Source: CAYLPU01 sp964385635 (GTDB lineage: Bacteria > Chloroflexota > Anaerolineae > B4-G1). Taken from it: 31,428 bases of DNA. Under the pieces are notes generated by a model. It saw only the letters and a list, made by a program, of their open reading frames with translations. It did no database searches and was not told where the DNA came from. The stretch lies in the NCBI GenBank assembly GCA_964385635.1, contig CAYLPU010000057.1, positions 1-31,428 of the forward strand, read 5' to 3'. How positions within the stretch are numbered: the stretch's first letter is position 1; every line of letters begins with the position of its first letter. The position numbers and the translations under genes are program-made. Below are positions 21,142 to 28,713 of the stretch, in pieces.

Positions 21142-23410
21142 AAACCAACTTGAGGGTCTGTTCTCCGATCTTGAAGACTCTACAAGCGCTGAGCAAGGCG
21201 GGCCTGTACTTCTGAAAGGCGCCAGGGGGACCATTGCCACGCGCAGATGGGCGGGGAAACAGTGGGCCGTATTCCGCGCCCTGGTGGAGAATGCCGCCAG
21301 CGCTATCTTTATAGGTGACCTGCAGGGCAACCAAATCTACAGCAACCGTGCCTGCTGCGAACTCTTCGGCTACGACTACGGGAGCCAGGAAATGGACGGC
21401 TTGCCGCTGGTCAGTTTCTGGCCCGAAGAGGACATCCTCACTCTCGCTGACCAGGTGCTTCCGCAGGCCATGACCGGCGGTTGGAGTGACGAAGTGCGAC
21501 AGAAGCGCAGAGACGGCACCCTGTTCGATGCCCATCTGACCGTCTTCCCTGTGCTGGATGAGAAGGATCAACCCATCAGCATCGCCGTCATCGTCCGCGA
21601 CGTCGCCGAGTGCAGAGTAGAAAACTCCCGACTGTTCGAGCAGACCCAGGCTGTGCCGGAGGCGGCAGACGTTACTCGCTGGCTGCACGCGCGCGAGCGG
21701 CGGGTTGAGTTAGCGCCCGCCCAGGCCACCACCAGCCATGAACGTACCCGGCCGGGTGTGGCACTTCTTGGCACCGTTGGACTGAAGAATCGCCTGCAAA
21801 ACCGCCGCGCCTACGCGGTGCTGCAACAGACATGGCAACGTGTGGCCGCTCTGCTGAAACGTTCCCGACGTCGCTGGATGGTATGCCGGGCAGTCGGGGC
21901 GGGGGGAGTGTTCTTGCTGGGAGCGCTGGTCGGGTGGATCGTCGGTCCCCCGGTGCAGGTGGAGTCCCCGGCCCTGGCAGCCCAGGTTCTGAATTCTTCC
22001 AGCCCCCATGCGCCAGCCGTCACCGGCGTTCCCCTCCTACCGACGGTACCCAGTCCTACCCTTTGCCCAACTCACACGCCCTCGCCCACCGTTGCCCCAT
22101 CGCCAACCTCCAGCCTGATGTCAACATCTACTCCTGCTCCCACTTTTACCCCATCACCAACTCCCAGCCCGATGCCGACATCCACTCCTCCGCCCGCCGC
22201 TCTGATCGTTCCACTCCCTTTCCCTACCCCTGGTTTGACCATCGTTTCCACTATCTCTTATACACTTCCAATACCCACCCCTGTCCAGCCTGTCCCTATA
22301 GCCGCTGATGTCATCAACATCGCCGTCCTGGGCAGCGACCAACGACCGGATTGGTCGGAGTGGCACACCGATGTTATCCACGTCGTGTCCATCCAACCCG
22401 GCCGGGGAGCGGTGTCCGTCATCTCTATCCCGCGCGATCTCTATCTGTACATCCCCGACTTCTGGATGAGCCGGATCAATTTCGCCGATTTCTACGGGGA
22501 GACCTATGGCTACGAGGGGGGCGGGCCGGCGCTGGTGCGGGACACGCTACTCTACAACCTGGGCATCCGGGTGGACCATTACGTCCGCACCAACTTCGAT
22601 GGTCTGATCGGCGTCGTGGACACGTTGGGTGGTGTGGATATTCCTGTCCACTGTCGCCTCAGCGACTACTGGCCTTACCCGGATGAGAACGGGGAGTACC
22701 ACTTCCTGACCATGGAACCGGGAATACGCCACATGGACGGGGAGACCGCCCTCTGGTACGCCCGCTCACGGAAGACCAGCAGTGTTTTTTCCCGCGAGCG
22801 ACGCCAGCACCAGGTACTTCAGGCTATCTGGCACAAGGCGCGGGACACGAGGACGCTTTCCCAGGTCCCGAACCTGTGGAGGCAAGGGCAGGACATGGTG
22901 ATGACAGACCTGAAGTTGACCGACATCCTGGAACTGGCCCCGCTCGTTTTCCTGGTTCAGGACCAGAACGTGCGCTTCTACAACATCGGCCCGGACGAGG
23001 TGATCCCGTGGACGACGCCCTACGGTGGGGGCGTATTCCTCCCTCGTTGGGAGAGAATTCAGCCCATCGTGGTGGAGATGATGTCACCCATCCCTGAGGC
23101 TCGCGTGAATCGCACCTACATGCTGGCCGAAGTGTGGAATGGAACTCCGAACCAGGACTGGGACCTGCTGGCGGTGGACCGGCTGTATCGGGCTGGGTTC
23201 CCGGCAGTGACCGGCGAGCCGGACCGGCGGGACTACACTGAAACTCAGTTGGTCGTCTTCGGCAGTCAGGCCAAGGGCACCGGGGTGGGTCACCTGCAGC
23301 AGGTGTTTGGCCTCTCGGATGACCAGGTGACCTACCAGCCGGGCGGGTCCTCCGAGTTTGGCTTTCGCCTGATCCTGGGTGCCGATTATCAGACCTGTCC
23401 CGAACCTTAG
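21122..23410 (+). CDS. PAS-transmembrane-LytR/CpsA/Psr (LCP) fusion protein
   Basis: A 762-residue bitopic protein. Residues about 45-165 form a cytoplasmic PAS domain (VENAASAIFIGDLQGNQIYS, VRQKRRDGTLFDAHLTVFPV). One membrane helix (257-275) follows a basic stretch (KRSRRRW). Residues about 280-392 are an extracellular Pro/Thr/Ser linker. The LCP domain (about 397-575) has NIAVLGSDQR, VSVISIPRDLY, GIRVDHYVRTNFDGLIGVVD and ALWYARSRKTSS, including the arginines that bind polyprenyl phosphate. A LytR_C-like domain (about 655-755) ends the protein. LCP enzymes attach glycopolymers from lipid carriers to peptidoglycan. LCP proteins usually have only a short cytoplasmic tail; a PAS sensor there is unusual. 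AGGAG at 21107-21111, inside parA, is its ribosome binding site. Confidence 0.9.
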   Translation: MAAQDLRNQLEGLFSDLEDSTSAEQGGPVLLKGARGTIATRRWAGKQWAVFRALVENAASAIFIGDLQGNQIYSNRACCELFGYDYGSQEMDGLPLVSFWPEEDILTLADQVLPQAMTGGWSDEVRQKRRDGTLFDAHLTVFPVLDEKDQPISIAVIVRDVAECRVENSRLFEQTQAVPEAADVTRWLHARERRVELAPAQATTSHERTRPGVALLGTVGLKNRLQNRRAYAVLQQTWQRVAALLKRSRRRWMVCRAVGAGGVFLLGALVGWIVGPPVQVESPALAAQVLNSSSPHAPAVTGVPLLPTVPSPTLCPTHTPSPTVAPSPTSSLMSTSTPAPTFTPSPTPSPMPTSTPPPAALIVPLPFPTPGLTIVSTISYTLPIPTPVQPVPIAADVINIAVLGSDQRPDWSEWHTDVIHVVSIQPGRGAVSVISIPRDLYLYIPDFWMSRINFADFYGETYGYEGGGPALVRDTLLYNLGIRVDHYVRTNFDGLIGVVDTLGGVDIPVHCRLSDYWPYPDENGEYHFLTMEPGIRHMDGETALWYARSRKTSSVFSRERRQHQVLQAIWHKARDTRTLSQVPNLWRQGQDMVMTDLKLTDILELAPLVFLVQDQNVRFYNIGPDEVIPWTTPYGGGVFLPRWERIQPIVVEMMSPIPEARVNRTYMLAEVWNGTPNQDWDLLAVDRLYRAGFPAVTGEPDRRDYTETQLVVFGSQAKGTGVGHLQQVFGLSDDQVTYQPGGSSEFGFRLILGADYQTCPEP

Positions 23411-24114
23411 CCCCTATCTGCCTTCCCCCAAGTGATAGATGCGCTCGGTTGGTCGGCTTCATGTTCCGGCAGAGAGTTGAGCTGTTCACCTCCCAGGGCC
23501 TCCACTGCCCGACGTACGGTTGTCAGGTCTGGGTCGCGCAGGACGCCGGCAGGGGCGCACCGGTTACCTATGGCGATGGTCACGGTGCCCTCCTGGCAGG
23601 GAATGACCAGGTCTACCGTGTACTCTGCGCCACCCTCCCGTATCTCAAACTCCCGCTCCGGCCAGAAGCCCTCTTCTTTGAGGGTGACGTAGAGGCCGTC
23701 AGCACCGGAGGCGTAGAGGTCGTTGACCTCCTCGGCGGCAGTGAAGCGATCCCAGGAGGTCTCAATGAACGTAATTCTCCGCCAGCGCAGGCTGGGGATG
23801 GGCTGCTCCAGTTGCATCAGCGGCCCCAGTTGGAGTTTGTAGTACGCTTCGTCGGCCCGGGGATGGTCAGGCTCGTCGGGAAACAGGTCGCGGCGGCGGG
23901 CCAGTTCATAGCCGCGCACAGGGCTGTACCAGCGGATGGACCACTTCTCGTCGCCGAACGCTTTGGTGAAGTAGAAGGCCAGCGCGGCCGCCTCGGTGGT
24001 GCTCGGTGGTGCATACTTTTGAGGGATGCGGTACCAACCCTCGTCCCGCGCGACCTCAAAGTCGCGCCGGTTGTTCATGATGGCGACGAGGATACGGTCG
24101 GATGAATGGAACAT
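23407..24114 (-). CDS. Conserved hypothetical protein of the molybdenum hydroxylase operon
   Basis: The 235-residue product has no name I can support. It begins MFHSSDRILVAIMNNRRDFE and contains DEGWYRIPQKYAP, AFYFTKAFGDEKWSIRWYSP, LFPDEPDHPRADEAYYKLQL and IPSLRWRRITFIETSWDRF. From memory, very similar blocks occur in uncharacterised proteins of Chloroflexota and other bacteria. No signal peptide or membrane helix is seen. The C-terminal 90 residues (EEGFWPEREFEIREGG, VDLVIPCQEGTVTIAIG) resemble a second small domain. It starts 13 nt after the hydroxylase large-subunit gene and its stop overlaps that of the convergent PAS-LCP gene by 4 nt (TTAG). Confidence 0.75.
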   Translation of the reverse strand: MFHSSDRILVAIMNNRRDFEVARDEGWYRIPQKYAPPSTTEAAALAFYFTKAFGDEKWSIRWYSPVRGYELARRRDLFPDEPDHPRADEAYYKLQLGPLMQLEQPIPSLRWRRITFIETSWDRFTAAEEVNDLYASGADGLYVTLKEEGFWPEREFEIREGGAEYTVDLVIPCQEGTVTIAIGNRCAPAGVLRDPDLTTVRRAVEALGGEQLNSLPEHEADQPSASITWGKADRG

Positions 24115-24127
24115 TTCGCTTCGCTCC

Positions 24128-26371
24128 TCACCGAGTCACCAAGCCACCAAGCCTTCTCAACACCCGCTCCGGCGTCAGCGGCAATTCGTCGAACCACACC
24201 CCCGTGGCGTCGTGGACGGCGGCGACCAGCGCCGGGGCCAATGGGATGAAGGGCATCTCCCCCATCCCCCGCGCACCCCATGGCCCGCGCGGGTCGGGCC
24301 GCTCAATGATGATGGACTTGACTTGTTCAGGCACGTCGGTGATGGTGGGAATCAGGTAGGTGCTGAGACTCGGTGTCAGCACCTGCCCCTCTGTAGTGAT
24401 GAAATTCTCACACGTGACCCAGCCCACCGCTTGCACCACGCCCCCCTCAATCTGTCCCTCGACCTGTTGCGGGTTGATCGCCTTGCCTACATCGTCGGCG
24501 CAGACAAGGCGTAGAATTCGCAACTCGCCGGTCTCAGTGTCCACCTCCACCTCGACCGCCTCTGCCACGTAGCCATAGGCGAAGTTGGGGACGCCATAGC
24601 CGGTCTGCGGGTCGAAGGGGGTGGTCTTAGGGGCCAGGTAGATATACTCGGCGACGGCGGGCCGCTTCTCCGCTTGCCAGCACTTCATTGCCTCTGCTGC
24701 AGCGCCCTGGATGGCGTTGCCAGCCATGAAGGTCATGCGCGAGGCGGAGACAGAGCCGGAATTGCCGGGGCTGGTACCGGTGTCCGAACCGATCAGGTGC
24801 ACCCGCTCCAATGGCAGGTTCAGTGCTTCGGCCGCCATCTGGCGGATGACGGTGTGGCTGCCCTGTCCCACCTCGGCGCTGCCGATGTAGACCACGACCT
24901 CTTCAATCTCCGCTCCGCCCTGCAATTCGACCTTCGCCCAGCAGTTATCCTGGTAGCCGAAGGAGAAGCCGATGTTCTTGAAAGCGGCAGCGAGGCCGAT
25001 GCCACTGCGATTTGCCGATTTGCCGATTTGCCGATTTGCCGGTTTCTTCCAGCCCTGGTCAGTCCTTTGCCAGCCAGCAGCACGGGCACATCTCTCGGTC
25101 ACCTCCACCAGACCCACACCGCCGGGCAGGGGAGTACCCATCGCGGTCAGGCTCCCCTCGCGCAGCAGGTTCTTCAGCCGCAGTTCTACCGGGTCCATCC
25201 CCAGCGCCTGGGCGAGTTTGTTCATCTGCATCTCGGCAGCGAAGATGCCTTGCGGCGCGCCGAAGCCACGGAAGGCCCCGCTGGGCAGGTTGTTGGTGTA
25301 GACCCCATCTACGTCTACTTTGACGTTGGGAATCTCGTAGGGACCGGTGCAGGTTACGGTGGCGTTACCGAGAACCTTGTTGGTGGTGTAGCAATAGGCC
25401 CCGCCGTCGGCCACCATCCGCACCTCCGCCGCGACCAGTTTGCCCTCGCGGGTGGCCCCCCACTTGCAGTGGAGCCAGGCAGGATGGCGCTTGCAATGGC
25501 CCAGGATGGATTCCTCCCGGCTCCAGACGATCTTAACCGGGCGCTGCAACTTCCAGGCCGCCAGCGCCAGCACGATTTGCACCGACATATCCTCCCGCCC
25601 ACCGAAGGCCCCGCCGATGGCCGGGTAGATCACCCGCACCTGCTCGGGCGGGAGGTTCAGCGCGTGGGCGACTTCCTGTTGATCCTCCCACGTCCACTGC
25701 CCCGCTACCACCACTGTCACCCGGCCCTCGTCGTCCACGTAGGCCAGGCCCGCCTCAGGCTGGAGGTAGGCATGCTCCTGGGACGGAGTGCGGTACTCGC
25801 TCTCAACAGTTACGTCGGCACTGGCCCAACCGGCCTCCAGATCCCCTTTACGGATCTGATGGTGGCAGATGAGGTTCCCCTCGCTGCTTAGTTCAGGATG
25901 GATGGGGTTGGGCTGCCGGTGGGGGTGGAGTTGGGGCGCGTTCGGTCTGAGGGCCTCGAAGGGATCAGTGAGAACGGGTAGGTCTTCGTACTCGACGCGG
26001 ATCAGGTCGCGTGCACGAGCGGCGGCGTGCTCGGTGTCGGCCACCACCAGTGCCACCTGGTCTCCAACGAAGCGCGCCACGTCGGCACCGGGCTTGGAGG
26101 AGCCAGGGCCGCAGAGCACTGGCTGGTCTGGCGTCTGCAGACCGTACTCATTGACCGGCACGTCTTTGGCGGTGAAGATGGCGACGACACCGGGTACAAC
26201 CCCCGCCTCCAACGTATCAATTTCCAGGATGCGGGCGTGGGGTCTTCCGGCGAAAAGGATTTTGGCGTGGAGCATGCCCTCCATTGCCACATCGCCGGGG
26301 TATTTTGCCTCCCCGGTCACCTTGGCGCGGGCGTCCACGCGGGTGATTGATTGGCCGATGGTGTGTGTCAT
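24128..26371 (-). CDS. Molybdenum hydroxylase large subunit (xanthine-dehydrogenase-like)
   Basis: This 747-residue protein has the Ald_Xan_dh_C N-domain (DARAKVTGEAKYPGDVAMEG, MLHAKILFAGRPHARI) and the molybdopterin-binding domain (PAIGGAFGGREDMSVQ, GAFRGFGAPQGIFAAEMQ). Glu705 in GARGMGEMPF is the expected catalytic glutamate. Such enzymes hydroxylate purines, aldehydes or N-heterocycles, passing electrons to the Fe-S/FAD subunit encoded upstream. ATG 26371 (MTHTIGQSITRVDARAKVTG) was chosen over 26422 by homology. Residues near 452 contain NRQIGKSANR, coded by four tandem GGCAAATC units: an unusual in-frame insertion. The adjacent DUF6909 gene suggests a purine substrate, but this is not proven. 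Confidence 0.9.
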   Translation of the reverse strand: MTHTIGQSITRVDARAKVTGEAKYPGDVAMEGMLHAKILFAGRPHARILEIDTLEAGVVPGVVAIFTAKDVPVNEYGLQTPDQPVLCGPGSSKPGADVARFVGDQVALVVADTEHAAARARDLIRVEYEDLPVLTDPFEALRPNAPQLHPHRQPNPIHPELSSEGNLICHHQIRKGDLEAGWASADVTVESEYRTPSQEHAYLQPEAGLAYVDDEGRVTVVVAGQWTWEDQQEVAHALNLPPEQVRVIYPAIGGAFGGREDMSVQIVLALAAWKLQRPVKIVWSREESILGHCKRHPAWLHCKWGATREGKLVAAEVRMVADGGAYCYTTNKVLGNATVTCTGPYEIPNVKVDVDGVYTNNLPSGAFRGFGAPQGIFAAEMQMNKLAQALGMDPVELRLKNLLREGSLTAMGTPLPGGVGLVEVTERCARAAGWQRTDQGWKKPANRQIGKSANRSGIGLAAAFKNIGFSFGYQDNCWAKVELQGGAEIEEVVVYIGSAEVGQGSHTVIRQMAAEALNLPLERVHLIGSDTGTSPGNSGSVSASRMTFMAGNAIQGAAAEAMKCWQAEKRPAVAEYIYLAPKTTPFDPQTGYGVPNFAYGYVAEAVEVEVDTETGELRILRLVCADDVGKAINPQQVEGQIEGGVVQAVGWVTCENFITTEGQVLTPSLSTYLIPTITDVPEQVKSIIIERPDPRGPWGARGMGEMPFIPLAPALVAAVHDATGVWFDELPLTPERVLRRLGGLVTR
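25009..25040. repeat. Four tandem GATTTGCC units inside the hydroxylase gene
   Basis: Exactly four copies of the 8-bp unit GATTTGCC (minus strand GGCAAATC) lie inside the large-subunit gene. Three units make 24 nt, so the peptide NRQIGKSA repeats in frame. They sit just before a conserved GIGLAAAFKN block. Related sequence is found at 29531-29565 and 78-107. Confidence 0.85.
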
Positions 26372-26397
26372 AGGTACTCCCAATATCAGACGACTTG

Positions 26398-28125
26398 TCA
26401 CTTCCGGGAGATCAGCGCGCACTCCTGGTGCAGAATACGCCGCAGGATGGCGACGGTGGCAGCGTAGGTGGGGTCCATCCCGAAGTAGGAGAGGTGCTGC
26501 GCCCCCAGGTTCTTGCCCTTACTGAAGGGCGTGTCGGAACCGTAGTGGATAATGCCGATGTCGAAGGGAATGGGGTAAAGATTGACGATCTCGTTCCTGG
26601 GATAGCGGCGTGGGCGCAGCGCCTCGTATACCGCCGAAAGGCAGGGCCCGGCTTCCATCTCGATATCGGTGTATCCCTCGCGGTAGAACACGTCCATGTA
26701 ACGCCGGTTCTGCAGGAAGGTGCCACGCACACTGATGGCCTTCTGATTGTCGAGCACTGCGCCGTAGACCAGGTGGGGGCGCACGTGTGCGGCGGTGAAC
26801 GGGTTGTTGAAGAGGTAGGTGTTGCGGGAGTGCTCGTCGTGCACGACGTTGGGGATCATCACGTCGCCGATGCGTCCGTTGAGGGTGGCCGCCTTGCCCA
26901 GGCTGTAGACTCCCCGGAACGAGTCCACGCTGGCGGCGACCTGGGAGAGGATGTGGTAGGCCCCCATCCCCAGCGGATAGTCGATGTTGAGGATGATTGC
27001 CTCGCTTTCGGCGATGTGTTCGATGCCGGGGATGCGCAGGCGGGGATCGAGCCAGTCGGTCCGCAGGCCGCTCAGTTCGACAATCTGCGCAGCGACGTCG
27101 AAGACGTGGCGGCTGTCAATATGTCGGATACCACATAATGGCTCTTCTTCCTCCCGCTCTTCCCACGCTGTCCGGCCCTCATGGGTCTGAAGGTACTTCT
27201 TGAGCACGTAGTATAGGAAGTTCTCGCGGCTGCTGGGCACCTGCCGGGCCTGGATGTCGGCGTACTCGGCCTGCAAACCGGCGTCGCCACATTCGCGCAC
27301 GAAGCGGGCCAGTTCCTCTTCTCTCCGCAGCGCGAATCCGGAGAGCATGTTGACCACGCTGTGGGGGTTGCTGGATATGAAGTAAACAGGCCGCTTGCCC
27401 AGGTCGAAGGGGACGTTGGTGGCGATGTTCTCCCACCAGCGCTGAGTCGCCTTGCGATATTCGACCTGGGAACCAGCCAAAAGACGGACCGCCACCCGCT
27501 TGCGACGCTGGCTAATGTCGAGGAGCAGGGCGGGGAAGTCCTCCTTCCAGATCACCGCCAGCCGGCTCAGGTCATCAGGGGAGACGCCCAGTGTCTGGCA
27601 CAGATGGGCGTGGAGGTCGGCATCAATGGGCTGGCCGCTGGCCGCGCGGGCCTCCAGGGCAGCCAGCACCGGGGTTCCGTGCAGCCGGAGGTGCATCTTG
27701 TTCCACTCGATCTGAAAGGCAGTCAGCATCGGCACCAGGTCGTCAATGTCGGAGAGGCTGGCGACGTAGACGGCCAGTGTCTCCTGAGCGTCGAAAAAGG
27801 CGCGGCGACGACGGCCAGGCGCAGCGACTGGCTGCCACTGCTCGACGTTGGGAAAGCCGCGCCGGGCGAAGACTCGCTCCGACTGGCCCATCACGACCAG
27901 CCGCGTACGCCGGATGCAGGAAGGCAACCGCAGCGAGCAGTAGACCAGGGCGGGGATGTCGGGGGTGTCATCGCGGGCATTGACGTGCAGGAGCGAATCC
28001 ATCCCCAGGTGAGTCTCGACCAGGGTTCGGATCTGCACCTCATCGGTGGTACGCAGCAATGAGTAGTAGGTGCGCATGTAAAGTCGGATTTCCTCGCTGC
28101 CGGTGGTGGGTACTGTTCGTTCCAT
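26398..28125 (-). CDS. DUF6909 family protein, possible nucleoside-phosphorylase-like C-terminus
   Basis: The 575-residue protein opens with MRTYYSLLRTTDEVQIRTLV, and has IRRTRLVVMGQSERVFARRG, IEWNKMHLRL and ...RHVFDVAAQIV in the first half. The second half has AIILNIDYPLGMGAYHILSQ, GVYSLGKAATLNGRIGDVMI, NVVHDEHS, and YTDIEMEAGPCLSAVYEAL; I recognise this as the DUF6909 family. The GDVM and MEAGP blocks recall nucleoside phosphorylases, where the acidic residue contacts ribose; this similarity is from memory. It sits between the genes for hydroxylase subunits, 26 nt before the large-subunit gene, which would suit a step in purine-nucleoside breakdown. Function is unproven. Confidence 0.75.
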   Translation of the reverse strand: MERTVPTTGSEEIRLYMRTYYSLLRTTDEVQIRTLVETHLGMDSLLHVNARDDTPDIPALVYCSLRLPSCIRRTRLVVMGQSERVFARRGFPNVEQWQPVAAPGRRRRAFFDAQETLAVYVASLSDIDDLVPMLTAFQIEWNKMHLRLHGTPVLAALEARAASGQPIDADLHAHLCQTLGVSPDDLSRLAVIWKEDFPALLLDISQRRKRVAVRLLAGSQVEYRKATQRWWENIATNVPFDLGKRPVYFISSNPHSVVNMLSGFALRREEELARFVRECGDAGLQAEYADIQARQVPSSRENFLYYVLKKYLQTHEGRTAWEEREEEEPLCGIRHIDSRHVFDVAAQIVELSGLRTDWLDPRLRIPGIEHIAESEAIILNIDYPLGMGAYHILSQVAASVDSFRGVYSLGKAATLNGRIGDVMIPNVVHDEHSRNTYLFNNPFTAAHVRPHLVYGAVLDNQKAISVRGTFLQNRRYMDVFYREGYTDIEMEAGPCLSAVYEALRPRRYPRNEIVNLYPIPFDIGIIHYGSDTPFSKGKNLGAQHLSYFGMDPTYAATVAILRRILHQECALISRK

Positions 28126-28197
28126 CTGTGCTCTTGCTCTTTGGGCTGTTGGACTCTGTCATCTATCATTGTTTACCGGACACATGCCGAACCTGTC

Positions 28198-28713
28198 TCA
28201 TCCCTGGGCTTTGGGAGATCCGGTGCCGGGTGGCTCCGGGGGCTCCGTCTCGTAGCCAGGGTGGGGCTCGCGAACGGCCGGGACAGGTTGGGACCAAGCG
28301 GTTTCCACCTGTGCAGTCGCTAAGGCTGGTCGGTATGCCGGGTCAAAAGTACGGCTGCCATCGTGCTCGCAGATGCCCACGATCTCGTGGCTGAAGTTTG
28401 CCAGCATTGCGAACAGCAGGTCTTTCCACGGCCCACTCATCCCGCGCTGTTGGAGCGTATATCGCGCCTCATTAGGTTGTGTGAACTCGATCATCGGTTC
28501 CGCGACTAGATCATCCCCAAACTGTCGAGAGAAACGGACGGTGTAGTAGAAGCCCTGGATCATGCGGGTGAACAGAAGTTTCTCTCCTTCTGAAAGAGGG
28601 TGGGCAAAGACAATAGTATGGGTGTGGGTCGTGGTCTTCCCGTTGATACCGATGTCCCGTTCCCCTAGCCGGATCATCAAGTCATCCCTTGTGTATTGTG
28701 CTCTTCCATACAT
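28198..28713 (-). CDS. Hypothetical protein, coupled to the FAD/[2Fe-2S] subunit gene
   Basis: A 171-residue protein beginning MYGRAQYTRDDLMIRLGERD, then HTIVFAHPLSEGEKLLFTRM, FYYTVRFSRQFGDDLV and DLLFAMLANFSHEIVGICEH. I do not recognise a family. It has no signal peptide or membrane helix, and the Pro-rich C-terminus (about 140-171) looks disordered. The ATG at 28713 overlaps the TAA of the preceding gene by one base (TAATG), a typical coupled start, so I chose it over the much longer upstream frame. It is the second gene of the molybdenum hydroxylase operon; a role as chaperone or cofactor-insertion factor is possible but unsupported. Confidence 0.7.
   Translation of the reverse strand: MYGRAQYTRDDLMIRLGERDIGINGKTTTHTHTIVFAHPLSEGEKLLFTRMIQGFYYTVRFSRQFGDDLVAEPMIEFTQPNEARYTLQQRGMSGPWKDLLFAMLANFSHEIVGICEHDGSRTFDPAYRPALATAQVETAWSQPVPAVREPHPGYETEPPEPPGTGSPKAQG

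Noticed and set aside
25009..25040. CRISPR-like tandem repeats
   Set aside because: Units are 8 bp, directly adjacent without spacers, and lie in a coding frame; no cas genes are present.
24674..25891. Long plus-strand open frame opposite the hydroxylase large subunit
   Set aside because: Antisense shadow of a conserved enzyme gene; no ribosome binding site or motifs.
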